Counted from the first letter of the stretch, positions 51,285 through 59,753 are shown. The stretch is 64,000 nucleotides of DNA from Cytobacillus oceanisediminis (GCF_003182355.1 NZ_QGTW01000022.1:1-64000), one strand, 5' to 3'. Program-made: numbers and translations. The notes: generated from the letters alone by a model not told the origin.

Positions 51285-51596
51285 GTTATCTATTCCTCCG
51301 TTTGCATGTATGTAAGGCTTTTCATGAAGATTTTATCATATTTATATAGGAATTGCTTTTTACAAGTATTCGGCCGGCAGAAGCCATTCTGTAATAATAT
51401 GGTTGAAACGGCTGAAAATGATCCAGCTTTAACCTAAAATATAAGCTGTTTAATGCATAAAATATGTATACCTTTCTGAGGATAATGGAAGACATATACT
51501 GATTTATAAATAGAAGAGGTATCATTTGACAATCTGGATATCCTTTATGATAGTATATAATACGAGAAACTGTAATTTTATAAAGGGGGAACTATA
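51285..51596. other. Intergenic region between divergent yjcH and the TAXI operon
   Basis: 312 bp, AT-rich. A TTGACA (51526-51531) and a TATAAT (51556-51561) occur but are 24 nt apart, too far for a normal promoter; other -10-like sequences lie between. No operator, terminator or small gene is evident. Confidence 0.4.
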
Positions 51597-52601
51597 ATGA
51601 AAAAGAAAAGTTTTCTTCTCGCAACCGTTTTGCTGTTAGCGCTTTCGATGGTCCTTGCTGCTTGCGGCGGCGGAACTGATGAAGGCAATGGCGGCGGTGG
51701 CGAAGGCGAAGGTGATGGCGCTGAAAAGCCGAAGTTTATGAGCATCGTAACTGGTGGAACGGGCGGTACATACTATCCGCTAGGCGGATCGTTCGCTGAG
51801 ATTATTTCTGATGCTACTGGCATTGATACAAATGCTGAAGTATCAGGTGCATCTGCAGAGAACATGAACACACTGAAAGATGGCAACGCTGAAATAGCTT
51901 TCTCTCAAACAGATATTGCTTCTTACGCTAAAGAAGGAAAATTAATGTTTGAAGGAGCAGCTGTTGATAATGTAAGTGCAATCGGAACACTATATCCTGA
52001 AACCATTCAGATTGTAACAACTGCAAAGTCAGGCATTAAGACTGTTGAAGATTTAAAAGGCAAAAAGGTTTCCATTGGGGCTCCTGGTTCAGGAACTGCT
52101 GCGAATGCCGAGCAAATTCTTGAAGTCCATGGAATCACGTTAGATGATATCAAAAAACAGGATCTCTCTTTCGATGAATCTACTGCAGGCATCCAGGATG
52201 GGACAATTGACGCTGCTTTCGTTACGGCAGGAACTCCAACTGGTGCTGTAGAAGGCCTTTCTGCAACCGAGGATGTTGTCATTGTTCCTATCGAACAAGG
52301 AAAAATTGACGAATTGATCGAAAAGTATCCATACTACGTTCAGGATGAAGTGCCAGCTGGAACTTATAAGCTTGCCGAAGCTGCTCCTACAGTAGCTGTA
52401 CAGGCAATGCTTGTTGTTTCAAACGACCTTTCTGAAGATGTAGTGTACGATGTAACAAAGGCTATTTTCGAGAATCTTGATAAAGTTACACACGCAAAAG
52501 GCAAAATGATCAAAGCAGAAAATGCTGTAAAAGGTACCGGTATTGATTTACATCCAGGTGCTAAGAAATACTTTGACGAACAGGGCTTAAAAGCCGAGTA
52601 A
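51597..52601 (+). CDS. TAXI-family TRAP transporter solute-binding lipoprotein
   Basis: 334-aa extracellular binding lipoprotein of a TRAP importer. Lipobox LAACG (Cys23) and a Gly-rich linker are followed by a TAXI core: SIVTGGTGGTYYPLGGSFAE, then SGASAENMNTLKDGNAEIAF and SIGAPGSGTAANAEQILE. RBS AAGGGGGAACTATA. First gene of a three-gene operon. TAXI proteins bind glutamate, other organic acids or osmolytes; the ligand here is unknown. Confidence 0.92.
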   Translation: MKKKSFLLATVLLLALSMVLAACGGGTDEGNGGGGEGEGDGAEKPKFMSIVTGGTGGTYYPLGGSFAEIISDATGIDTNAEVSGASAENMNTLKDGNAEIAFSQTDIASYAKEGKLMFEGAAVDNVSAIGTLYPETIQIVTTAKSGIKTVEDLKGKKVSIGAPGSGTAANAEQILEVHGITLDDIKKQDLSFDESTAGIQDGTIDAAFVTAGTPTGAVEGLSATEDVVIVPIEQGKIDELIEKYPYYVQDEVPAGTYKLAEAAPTVAVQAMLVVSNDLSEDVVYDVTKAIFENLDKVTHAKGKMIKAENAVKGTGIDLHPGAKKYFDEQGLKAE

Positions 52602-52632
52602 TCTGCAAAAATAAAATTAAACGCTTAAAAAC

Positions 52633-52675
52633 TTGGCCGGCTGTAAAACCTAAATAAGGTTCTTACGCCGGTCAA
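52633..52675 (+). promoter_or_regulatory. Hairpin behind the TAXI binding-protein gene
   Basis: TTGGCCGGC (52633-52641) pairs with GCCGGTCAA (52667-52675), with an inner AACCT/AGGTT stem. No strong T-run. It is the third case in the window of a hairpin between a binding-protein gene and the downstream membrane genes. Confidence 0.6.
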
Positions 52676-52746
52676 TTAACTTTTAGAGTGATTTCCAATG
52701 GAACTGTAAAGGCTGGCTATTATAACTATTTTAGGTGGGGTTTTAT

Positions 52747-53277
52747 ATGAAATATAAGAAGCCAGGGAAGGCAAAACGGATCCTGGCATTCCTCAGCCTC
52801 ACATCCATCGCAATTATGCTTTTCATTCCTATAAAGCAGGCAATTGTTTTCGAATATCAGAACAAAGGAGAAGTGCTTGCTTATCTCCCAATTAAAGAGG
52901 ACGGATCTTTTAAAATTAAGTACACTCATTCCATTCACCTTTCAGATGTTGTAGAAAGCTACAACTTAACTGAAAAAGGAAATATTAAGCTATACGAGCT
53001 TATGTATGAGGATTTTGCGATTGGAATGCCGGAAAATGCTTCAAATGGAGAAATATTTGAACAGAAGGACGGCAAATATTATATTAAGAATATGAATCGG
53101 ATTTTTCCTTCATTTGATCTCCGGCTAGGAGAGGTTAGAGCTAACCACACAGTAATAAGTGAAGGGGAAGAGTATCCGCTATCAGATTATATAGAACCGG
53201 GAACCTGGATTCGTATAAAGGCTAAAAAATTAAACTTAGTTGAGACTTTGAAAGGAGTGAATATCCTTGGACAATAG
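52747..53277 (+). CDS. DUF1850 protein of the TRAP operon
   Basis: 176-aa DUF1850 protein with one N-terminal membrane anchor (ILAFLSLTSIAIMLFIPIKQ) and a beta-rich external domain containing YTHSIHLSDVVESYNL and FEDFAIGMP-type sequence (YEDFAIGMPENASNG). DUF1850 proteins accompany TAXI binding proteins and fused permeases. ATG at 52747 after TAGGTGGGG. It overlaps the permease gene by 11 nt. Confidence 0.85.
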   Translation: MKYKKPGKAKRILAFLSLTSIAIMLFIPIKQAIVFEYQNKGEVLAYLPIKEDGSFKIKYTHSIHLSDVVESYNLTEKGNIKLYELMYEDFAIGMPENASNGEIFEQKDGKYYIKNMNRIFPSFDLRLGEVRANHTVISEGEEYPLSDYIEPGTWIRIKAKKLNLVETLKGVNILGQ

Positions 53278-55225
53278 AGGGGAAACGTTATCTCTTGAGG
53301 AACAGCAGAAACTGCTGGAGAAGTACGATCCTGAGGCCGGTACGAGGAAACTTGGAGGCATTTTGGGGTGGATTGTCTTTATTGGGCTTCTATCATTTTC
53401 ACTGTTCCATCTCTATACTGGAGTATTTGGGATGCTTACAGCCCAGCTGCAGCGATCAATCCATTTAGGGTTTGCATTGGCCCTAATCTTTCTCTTATTC
53501 CCTGCAAGGAAAAAAGACAGGGGACGTAAACATAAGGTTGCATGGTATGATGTAATATTAGCGATTCTCGGTATTGTTGTAGGAGCATATTGGCCGCTGT
53601 TTATTGATGAAATTGTTATGAGAGCCGGGCGCCTGACAGAGATTGATTTCTATGTTGGCTTGCTCGCAGTACTTTTGGTGCTTGAAGCAACAAGGCGGGC
53701 AGTTGGATTGCCGATTACCATTATTGCTATTATATTTCTTGCCTATGCAATGTATGGACCTTATATGCCAGCATTCCTGGCACACCGTGGCCTGGATTTA
53801 GAAAGACTTGTACAAACAATGTTCTTTACAACAGAAGGGATTCTTGGTACTCCGTTAGGCGTATCAGCTACTTTTATCTTCCTATTCCTGTTATTTGGTT
53901 CTTTCCTTGTGAAAACCGGTGTAGGACAATACTTTAATGATTTGGCTGTTTCTCTGGCGGGAAAGAGAACAGGCGGCCCTGCAAAGGTTGCCATTTTCTC
54001 CAGTGCGCTTCAGGGAACAATCAGTGGGAGCTCTGTGGCAAACGTAGTTACTTCCGGTTCTTTTACGATCCCAATGATGAAAAAGCTTGGCTATAAAAAA
54101 GAATTTGCGGGGGCAGTTGAAGCAACTGCATCAACCGGTGGACAGATAATGCCACCAATCATGGGTGCTGCCGCATTCCTTATGGTCGAGTTTATTGGCA
54201 GCGGAATTACGTACTGGGATATTGCCAAAGCAGCGGCTATTCCTGCACTGCTTTACTTTGCAGGTGTTTGGATTATGACCCACTTTGAAGCAAAAAGAGT
54301 AGGTCTAAGAGGATTAAATGACGACGAAATGCCAAACCGTAAAGAAGTATTTAAGAAGATATATTTGCTTTTGCCTATTTTGGCAGTTATCGTATTGCTT
54401 ATGAGCGGAATGAGTGTTATCCGTGCGGCTCTTTGGTCTATCGTCATTACCATTGCCGTTAGTATGATAAGGAAAGATACCCGAATTAACTTCCGGGATG
54501 CAATTGATGCTTTAGTTGATGGTGCACGTACAGCATTGGGAGTTGCAGCTGCTACAGCTGCAGCTGGTATAATTGTTGGTGTAGTTGTTAAGACGGGTCT
54601 TGGTTTAAAGATGGCAAATGGCCTCTTAGACCTTTCTGGCGGATTGTTAATTCCAACCCTGATGCTGACAATGGTTGCAGCCATCATCCTTGGAATGGGG
54701 TCGCCAACAACTGCAAACTATGTTATTACATCTACAATTGCTGCTCCGGCCATTATACTGCTCGGTGTACCTGATTTATCTGCCCACTTATTTGTATTTT
54801 ACTTCGGTATTGTGGCTGATATTACCCCTCCAGTAGCGCTTGCTGCATTTGCTGCTGCTGGGGTTTCGGGCGGAGATCCGATTAAAACTGGCGTAAATGC
54901 CTCAAAGCTTGCAATCGGGGCATTCATCATTCCGTATATGTTTGTTCTATCTCCAGAGCTTTTGATGATTGATACAACCTGGTATTACTTAATTTGGGTA
55001 GTATTCACTGCTTTGGCCGGTATGATGGCAATTGGTGCTGGGGTTATTGGCTATTGGCTGCGCAAATTAAATCCACTTGAAAGGCTGCTGGGAATTGCAG
55101 GCGGCTTGATGCTTATCTATCCTGAAGGAATGACAGATATAATCGGACTTGGAATCTTTATCTTGCTGATTGTATTGCAAGTTTTCTTTAAACGAGAGGA
55201 TAAAGCTAAGCCTCAAACGGCTTAA
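53267..55225 (+). CDS. TRAP transporter fused permease (DctQ-DctM)
   Basis: 652-aa integral membrane protein carrying both the small DctQ-like and the large DctM-like permease parts, about 17 membrane segments. DctM motifs include GTISGSSVANVVTSGSFTIP, STGGQIMPPIMGAAAFLMVE and DITPPVALAAFAAAGVSGGD. The start is a TTG at 53267 behind AAAGGAGTGAATATCC, overlapping the DUF1850 gene. It transports the ligand using an ion gradient rather than ATP. A terminator follows. Confidence 0.92.
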   Translation: MDNRGETLSLEEQQKLLEKYDPEAGTRKLGGILGWIVFIGLLSFSLFHLYTGVFGMLTAQLQRSIHLGFALALIFLLFPARKKDRGRKHKVAWYDVILAILGIVVGAYWPLFIDEIVMRAGRLTEIDFYVGLLAVLLVLEATRRAVGLPITIIAIIFLAYAMYGPYMPAFLAHRGLDLERLVQTMFFTTEGILGTPLGVSATFIFLFLLFGSFLVKTGVGQYFNDLAVSLAGKRTGGPAKVAIFSSALQGTISGSSVANVVTSGSFTIPMMKKLGYKKEFAGAVEATASTGGQIMPPIMGAAAFLMVEFIGSGITYWDIAKAAAIPALLYFAGVWIMTHFEAKRVGLRGLNDDEMPNRKEVFKKIYLLLPILAVIVLLMSGMSVIRAALWSIVITIAVSMIRKDTRINFRDAIDALVDGARTALGVAAATAAAGIIVGVVVKTGLGLKMANGLLDLSGGLLIPTLMLTMVAAIILGMGSPTTANYVITSTIAAPAIILLGVPDLSAHLFVFYFGIVADITPPVALAAFAAAGVSGGDPIKTGVNASKLAIGAFIIPYMFVLSPELLMIDTTWYYLIWVVFTALAGMMAIGAGVIGYWLRKLNPLERLLGIAGGLMLIYPEGMTDIIGLGIFILLIVLQVFFKREDKAKPQTA

Positions 55226-55228
55226 GTT

Positions 55229-55270
55229 AAAAAGGAAGGATACTCCTCGGAGATCCTTCCTTTTTATTTG
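55229..55270 (+). terminator. Terminator of the TAXI-TRAP operon
   Basis: AAAAAGGAAGGAT, loop, ATCCTTCCTTTTTATTT. Confidence 0.9.
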
Positions 55271-55558
55271 CCGGATAACTTTAGGCTTTCCTTTTTCTGC
55301 TTCTGTTCGCAATGTCCGATTGATAGGCTTGCGTTGTTATAGCCGTCTTTGTTGCTGTTCAATTCAACAGTGAAGGTTCCGGTTCATCGCCTGTATATAG
55401 TTTATATGGGGACAAAGCCCTGTTTAAGATTATATATCCCCTTAAAACGCAGTTAATCAGGGCATGACAGAAAGGAAGAGAAGGAAGGTGTATAATAAAA
55501 AGCCGTACTTCTTATGTGAAATACAGGCTCTGATAATGGAAATATTGAAAAGCTTCGG

Positions 55559-55777
55559 TTAGCTGATTTGGCGTGTTTTCTTTTCTGGAAGAATGGACAT
55601 GATATGATTTAAATTAAAAATGCGCATTTGCTTTCTATATAAGCAGTAGGCTAAAATAGTGCTTCCGCTCAGTTCTTTAATTAAAATTTTTCTTTGAGTA
55701 AATGAATTGCGTTTGGAGAGATAAATGATTTCAACAGGCTTTCTCTCTTCCATAGCTCGATAAAGAATTCCTTTCAT
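55559..55777 (-). CDS. Mini WYL-domain protein, 72 aa, probably SOS-regulated
   Basis: A free-standing short WYL-like domain: LYRAMEERKPVEIIYLSKRN, then RKILIKELSGSTILAYCLYR and KQMRIFNLNHIMSIL, which is the usual WYL core (R/Q-rich ligand pocket, AYC...R...R.F.L..I) without a helix-turn-helix. RBS AAGGAGGGATTTCTC. Its promoter (TTGAAA, 17 nt, TATAAT on the minus strand) contains a LexA box and another lies just upstream. WYL domains sense nucleic-acid or nucleotide ligands in DNA-damage and defence regulators; this one could modulate a partner protein. The partner is unknown. Confidence 0.72.
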   Translation of the reverse strand: MKGILYRAMEERKPVEIIYLSKRNSFTQRKILIKELSGSTILAYCLYRKQMRIFNLNHIMSILPEKKTRQIS

Positions 55778-55805
55778 AGAGAAATCCCTCCTTACTTTTA
55801 TTTAC

Positions 55806-55857
55806 ATTATATACGAACGAACGTTCTTTTTCAAGTATGAAGACGAAAATATGTTCG
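55806..55857 (-). promoter_or_regulatory. Promoter with two LexA (SOS) boxes before the mini-WYL gene
   Basis: Minus-strand promoter: TTGAAA (55834-55829), 17-nt spacer, TATAAT (55811-55806). The spacer contains CGAACGAACGTTCT (55814-55827), matching the Bacillus LexA site CGAACnnnnGTTCG except at the last base. A second site CGAAAATATGTTCG (55844-55857) has one mismatch. Centres are 30 bp apart (about three helical turns). Confidence 0.75.
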
Positions 55858-55860
55858 CAT

Positions 55861-55890
55861 AAAAAGGACTTCAAAATTGAAGTCCTTTTT
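55861..55890. terminator. Terminator of the YczE-like gene
   Basis: AAAAAGGACTTCA, tiny loop, TGAAGTCCTTTTT; symmetrical. Confidence 0.9.
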
Positions 55891-56503
55891 AAATGATTTT
55901 CATGCCTTTATCTTTTAAGCGGTTTAGGAAGACAGTGCCATATTGGATGGTGTAGCCTAAAAAGATGGCGACGAATAGAGTGCCTAATCCCACCGGACCG
56001 CTTAATAGGAAACCAATAGCCAATGCCAAAAACTCATTTAGGATACGGGCATTTTTAATGCTAATGTTTAACCTTTTAGCTGTTGCAATCATTAAACCAT
56101 CGATTGGTCCGCTAAATAATTTTGGGCGGATATAAATGGCTACCCCAAACCCCAGTAATATAACACCAGAAAAGAAGGAGAGAATTTGAATAGGAAAATG
56201 TGTTATGACAGTGCTGTTAAACACAAGCTCCATCCAAAAGTCGATTCCCAAACTTGCTAACACCGTACCTATAAAAGATTTAAATTGCGGCTTTTCCCAC
56301 GTAAGCAATGCGTTTAAAAATACCAGGGAAGCAGTAACCAGGAATGACCATGTACCGATTGTCAGGCCGAATTTTTTAAAAAGGCCAACATAGACGGTAT
56401 CCCATGCACCTGCTCCAAGGCCGGATAAAATAATTAATGAGACACCCAAAGTGAGTATTAAATAACCTACGATTATTTGAATGAACGTTGTATGTTTTAT
56501 CAT
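55889..56503 (-). CDS. YczE/YyaS/YitT-family membrane protein
   Basis: 204-aa membrane protein with five or six hydrophobic helices (IIVGYLILTLGVSLIILSGL, WSFLVTASLVFLNALLTWEK, LSFFSGVILLGFGVAIYIRP, FLALAIGFLLSGPVGLGTLF) and a GAGAWDTVYVGL segment typical of the YczE family. ATG at 56503 follows TTGGGGAGGCTGCATC; the frame runs further up but without a start signal. Function unknown; YczE affects surfactin or bacillaene production in Bacillus, but that is not shown here. Confidence 0.85.
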   Translation of the reverse strand: MIKHTTFIQIIVGYLILTLGVSLIILSGLGAGAWDTVYVGLFKKFGLTIGTWSFLVTASLVFLNALLTWEKPQFKSFIGTVLASLGIDFWMELVFNSTVITHFPIQILSFFSGVILLGFGVAIYIRPKLFSGPIDGLMIATAKRLNISIKNARILNEFLALAIGFLLSGPVGLGTLFVAIFLGYTIQYGTVFLNRLKDKGMKII

Positions 56504-56592
56504 GATGCAGCCTCCCCAATACATATTACCGTATTTAAATAATTTCTCAAGAGGAGGTGGAGGAAAAGAGTAAGGTAAATTTATCATATAAA

Positions 56593-56632
56593 TTAAAAAG
56601 AGCAGGCACCTAAAAAGGCAGCTGCTCCATAA
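56593..56632 (-). terminator. Terminator of the SurA-N lipoprotein gene
   Basis: GGAGCAGCTGCC and GGTGCCTGCTC arms with a small bulge, TTTTTAATTT tail on the minus strand. Confidence 0.7.
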
Positions 56633-56635
56633 GGA

Positions 56636-57400
56636 TTAAACCTTGATATCGATTTTTGCATTTTTCTTTAATTCTTCAACATGCTTAACCAGCTTTTCCT
56701 GTTGTTTTTGCTGTTCAAGCTGCTGCTTGATTTGCGGCTTGACTTCCTCTAATTTAGGAGGCTCCTGGCCTTCAGCGCCGCCCTGGCTTGTATACTCATC
56801 AAAAAATTTCTTGATTTCGGCATCCGTAACCTCTTCAGGTTTAATTTCACTATTAATATACTTTGTATATTTTATATTATTGGCAATTTCATCCTCTAAA
56901 GAATCCATGTTCAGGCCTGCCTGCTGCATAGCTGTTTCAAACTCTTTATCGTCTTTGAATTGTCCCTTTGTTTCTTCAAGCTGCTTTTTGACTTCTTCAT
57001 CAGACGCTTTATAGCCTTTTTTGTCGGCTTCCTGGAGGAGAAGCGTTTGGCCCACTAAGCTATCAAGTGTTTGCTTCTTGATTTGCTCTGCTGCTTCTTT
57101 AGTGGTAGGATCTTGTCCCATTTGCTGGAACATCATTTGTGAAGAAGTCAGTACACTATTATACTCACGGCCAAGAATTTTCTGGTCATTTACAATGGCA
57201 ACTGTTTTATCTTCTTCAAGCTTTTGTTTTTCCATTTTCTTTTGCATTTCTTCCATTTGCTTTTGCTGATCCTGCTGATCTGTTTCAGCCGTCTTTGCCT
57301 TATCCTTTTTCTCTGCGGTCTTGCCTTCATCATCTGCACCGCAAGCTGCTAAAACGGCAGATAGTAATACTAGTAAAAAGGGATACATTAGTTTCTTCAT
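56636..57400 (-). CDS. SurA-N-domain lipoprotein lacking a PPIase domain
   Basis: 254-aa lipoprotein: signal LLVLLSAVLAAC (Cys20), a charged Lys/Glu/Gln linker to about residue 65, then a SurA_N-type helical chaperone domain (VAIVNDQKILGREYNSVLTS, IKKQTLDSLVGQTLLLQEAD, ASDEEVKKQLEETKGQFKDD). It ends after a Gln-rich coil (EEVKPQIKQQLEQQKQQEKL). PrsA and SurA normally carry a parvulin PPIase domain; none is present. Likely an extracellular holdase for secreted proteins. RBS AAGGAGAATATTTA. Confidence 0.85.
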   Translation of the reverse strand: MKKLMYPFLLVLLSAVLAACGADDEGKTAEKKDKAKTAETDQQDQQKQMEEMQKKMEKQKLEEDKTVAIVNDQKILGREYNSVLTSSQMMFQQMGQDPTTKEAAEQIKKQTLDSLVGQTLLLQEADKKGYKASDEEVKKQLEETKGQFKDDKEFETAMQQAGLNMDSLEDEIANNIKYTKYINSEIKPEEVTDAEIKKFFDEYTSQGGAEGQEPPKLEEVKPQIKQQLEQQKQQEKLVKHVEELKKNAKIDIKV

Positions 57401-57582
57401 TAAATATTCTCCTTCCGTAACCCTGAAATGGCTGATTCATCTAACAAAAGAATCATATAGAGGGCATTATAAAGCATATTTTCTTAAAAAGATAGCTTAC
57501 AGCTTTAAATGGGGAAAATGTAATGTGAATGTAATCTATTTTCAAACTAATTAATCTTCTATTAATGGAATCAATATAGGTA

Positions 57583-57611
57583 TTGACTTTTATGTAATAA
57601 AATATTATATT
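57583..57611 (+). promoter_or_regulatory. tRNA-Val promoter
   Basis: TTGACT (57583-57588), 17 nt, TATATT (57606-57611), 34 nt before the tRNA 5' end. Confidence 0.7.
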
Positions 57612-57645
57612 TTATATTGTCCTCACAAGAGGAAAATAATATAAC

Positions 57646-57718
57646 GATTCCGTAGCTCAGCTGGGAGAGCGCTACCTTGACAGGGTAGAGGTCGCTGGTT
57701 CGAACCCAGTCGGAATCA
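57646..57718 (+). tRNA. tRNA-Val (anticodon GAC)
   Basis: A 73-nt cloverleaf: 7-bp acceptor GATTCCG/CGGAATC, D arm GCTC/GAGC, anticodon stem CTACC/GGTAG with loop TTGACAG (anticodon GAC, Val), and T arm GCTGG-TTCGAAC-CCAGT. The discriminator is A. The genome does not encode CCA at the end (TCA follows). Its 3' half probably acts as the integration site of the element that follows. Confidence 0.93.
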
Positions 57719-57723
57719 TCACT

Positions 57724-57771
57724 AAAAAAAGCCGTGAGACCTTTATTACTTAAGGAGTTCATGGCTTTTTT
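57724..57771 (+). terminator. Terminator of the tRNA-Val gene
   Basis: AAAAAAGCCGTGA pairs with TTCATGGCTTTTTT to form a long stem; it lies between tRNA-Val and the integrase. Confidence 0.75.
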
Positions 57772-57840
57772 GTTATTTGAGGAAGAGAATGAATTACCTT
57801 GTTTTTTGCCCATTTGCTAACATTTTGCTAACGGGTATTT

Positions 57841-58971
57841 TCACTGGTTCTTTTTAAGTTCATTTTCAAATGCCTCTGCAACATCATTATATACATGTGG
57901 TAATAAGTGGGCATAGGTTTCAAAGGTTGTTTTAGGGTTCGAATGCCCTAGTCGGTCAGCAATTTTTACAATGTCTACACCGCTGGAAATTAAAATTGAG
58001 GCATGAGTGTGGCGAATGTCATGAAACCGAATGGGAGTATCATTAGATAATTTAATATATCTTTTCATTGTTCTCAAAATATTTCTTGGATCCTGCACAT
58101 GGCCAAATTCCGTACACACCACTAAATCATTATTCCCAAAGGCTTCACCTAATTTATTCTTGAGTTCTTCTTGTTGTTTTTTTACTTTTACCAGCTCATT
58201 TATTACTTCTTCTGTTATAGGAATTTTACGATTTGAACTTCTGGTTTTCAGGTTCGTTATAACATAGCCTCCATTTGGAATATAAGAAAGCGACCGGGAA
58301 ACGTGAATAACTTTTTTGTTAAAGTCTAAGTCACTCCATTTTAGCCCAAGTATTTCTCCTCTTCTCATTCCGGTGTATATGGCTAATAGGAAAACAATAT
58401 AATTGCGATCATTTTTACACTCATTCAGAAAAATATGAATTTCTGAATAAGACCATATATTAATATCACGTTTTACCACAGAAGGAGGATCAGAGTCCTG
58501 TACTGGGTTAACGGAAAGCTTTTTCCATTTAATCGCTTGATTAAATGCCTGATATAGTAGTTGGTGCATTTTGCGTATGTAATTAGTGCTCAACCCTTGT
58601 TCCAACTTTTGGTTTAGAAACGAGTCTATATCTAATGAGGTGATGGTGTTAAGTGGCTTATCTGCAAAGGGATTATTTTTAATGAAATGGCTGCTCACCA
58701 TATATTCTCTACTGCTAGCTGTGGTTACCCGTAATCTATTTTTATAATGATTGTAAAACCAGTCCGTGATAAATGAAGAAAATACTTCTTTACTGGATTC
58801 AATATATTTGTTTTCATCTATTTCAGTTAGTATTTTTCGAAGAGCTGTCTCAGCATCTTTTTTTCTTTTGAATCCTCCTTTTGATTTTTGAATTCTTTTT
58901 CCGGAACTATCCCTCCCAATATCAACTACAAATGTCCATGATTCACCACGTTTATATACATGTCCTTTCAA
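57841..58971 (-). CDS. Tyrosine integrase (phage/ICE type)
   Basis: 376-aa site-specific recombinase. N-terminal arm-binding region (GHVYKRGESWTFVVDIGRDS), SAM-like core domain (residues 55-160) and a catalytic domain with the complete tetrad: R in TGMRRGEILGLKW, H-x2-R in FHDIRHTHAS, H in ADRLGHSN, and nucleophile Y in TFETYAHLLPH. TTG at 58971 follows AGGAGGGTATTAGAA; the longer frame has no ribosome binding site. It is next to tRNA-Val and in opposite orientation, so it probably catalyses integration and excision of the following element. Confidence 0.9.
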   Translation of the reverse strand: MKGHVYKRGESWTFVVDIGRDSSGKRIQKSKGGFKRKKDAETALRKILTEIDENKYIESSKEVFSSFITDWFYNHYKNRLRVTTASSREYMVSSHFIKNNPFADKPLNTITSLDIDSFLNQKLEQGLSTNYIRKMHQLLYQAFNQAIKWKKLSVNPVQDSDPPSVVKRDINIWSYSEIHIFLNECKNDRNYIVFLLAIYTGMRRGEILGLKWSDLDFNKKVIHVSRSLSYIPNGGYVITNLKTRSSNRKIPITEEVINELVKVKKQQEELKNKLGEAFGNNDLVVCTEFGHVQDPRNILRTMKRYIKLSNDTPIRFHDIRHTHASILISSGVDIVKIADRLGHSNPKTTFETYAHLLPHVYNDVAEAFENELKKNQ

Positions 58972-59037
58972 TTCTAATACCCTCCTAAAAAAGTGAATAT
59001 GAAATCTAGAAACTATTATTGCCATTGAGGAGGGCAT

Positions 59038-59642
59038 TTATACCTCTTAAATTTTCTTTCTTTAGCTTGTTTGCTAATTTAGTAGAGTAAAAACCTTTTA
59101 CTCAATTCTACTGAAATTCGGCTTAAAAAGGATTGTTGGGAATCATAAACCGAAAATTAAAGCTGCTGTTTGTTGCTCTACAATCAGCCCGTTAAAGATC
59201 CTTTTATAAAGTGACCTCTCCGCTGCCAGAGGAAAATCTATTGAACAATAGAGTAAAATAGTTCAATTAAAAACAATTAAGTCTGGTATATCAAGGTTAT
59301 TAACATGTTGTTAGTCAATCTGGATTAATTAAAATAAATAAAAAAATTAAGTCCGTGCACATTTCTGTGCACACATTGTATACTCATAGAAGGAATTTTT
59401 AGGTAATTCATGTAAAGTTGCAGAGCAATATTGACATAAAACATCTCTTGTCAAATTCCTTATTAAACAAAAGGGGCAGGGTTATTCAATAAAAGTCTAT
59501 TCTGTAATATCGCATTAGACATATGCTGCAACATTAATGGTCTATAGCAAGGGGGAGACAAAAGCACAAATAAGATGATTGTCCGCACAGCACTTATAAT
59601 CCAACATATTATTTATTAAGTAAAATAATATGAGGTGATTTT
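59038..59642. other. 605-bp non-coding stretch of the integrated element
   Basis: No gene is apparent. A 7-bp perfect palindrome GTGCACA-TTTC-TGTGCAC lies at 59355-59372, followed by a TATACT at 59379; it may be an operator for a regulator of the integrase. The excisionase gene expected next to an integrase is not visible. Confidence 0.4.
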
Positions 59643-59753
59643 ATGTCTAATGATATTTCAAATAGTCAGGGTGAAAAGAAAGTAGACATAGAGCTATTTA
59701 TAAACCTAAATAATTTTTTAAGACTTTCTCTCCAACAAGGGATAAGAGTTTGA
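59643..59753 (+). pseudogene. 36-aa ORF cut off by an insertion sequence
   Basis: ATG with RBS ATGAGGTGATTTT, reading MSNDISNSQGEKKVDIELFI and 16 more residues to a TGA at the IS edge. The short length and position at the IS end suggest a truncated gene. The family is not recognisable. Confidence 0.4.

Noticed and set aside
51526..51561. TTGACA and TATAAT before the TAXI binding-protein gene
   Set aside because: Each hexamer is perfect but they are 24 nt apart, outside the range for one promoter; not called as a pair.
57571..57813. 80-aa minus-strand ORF
   Set aside because: It is read through the antisense of tRNA-Val and its terminator; a common false ORF.
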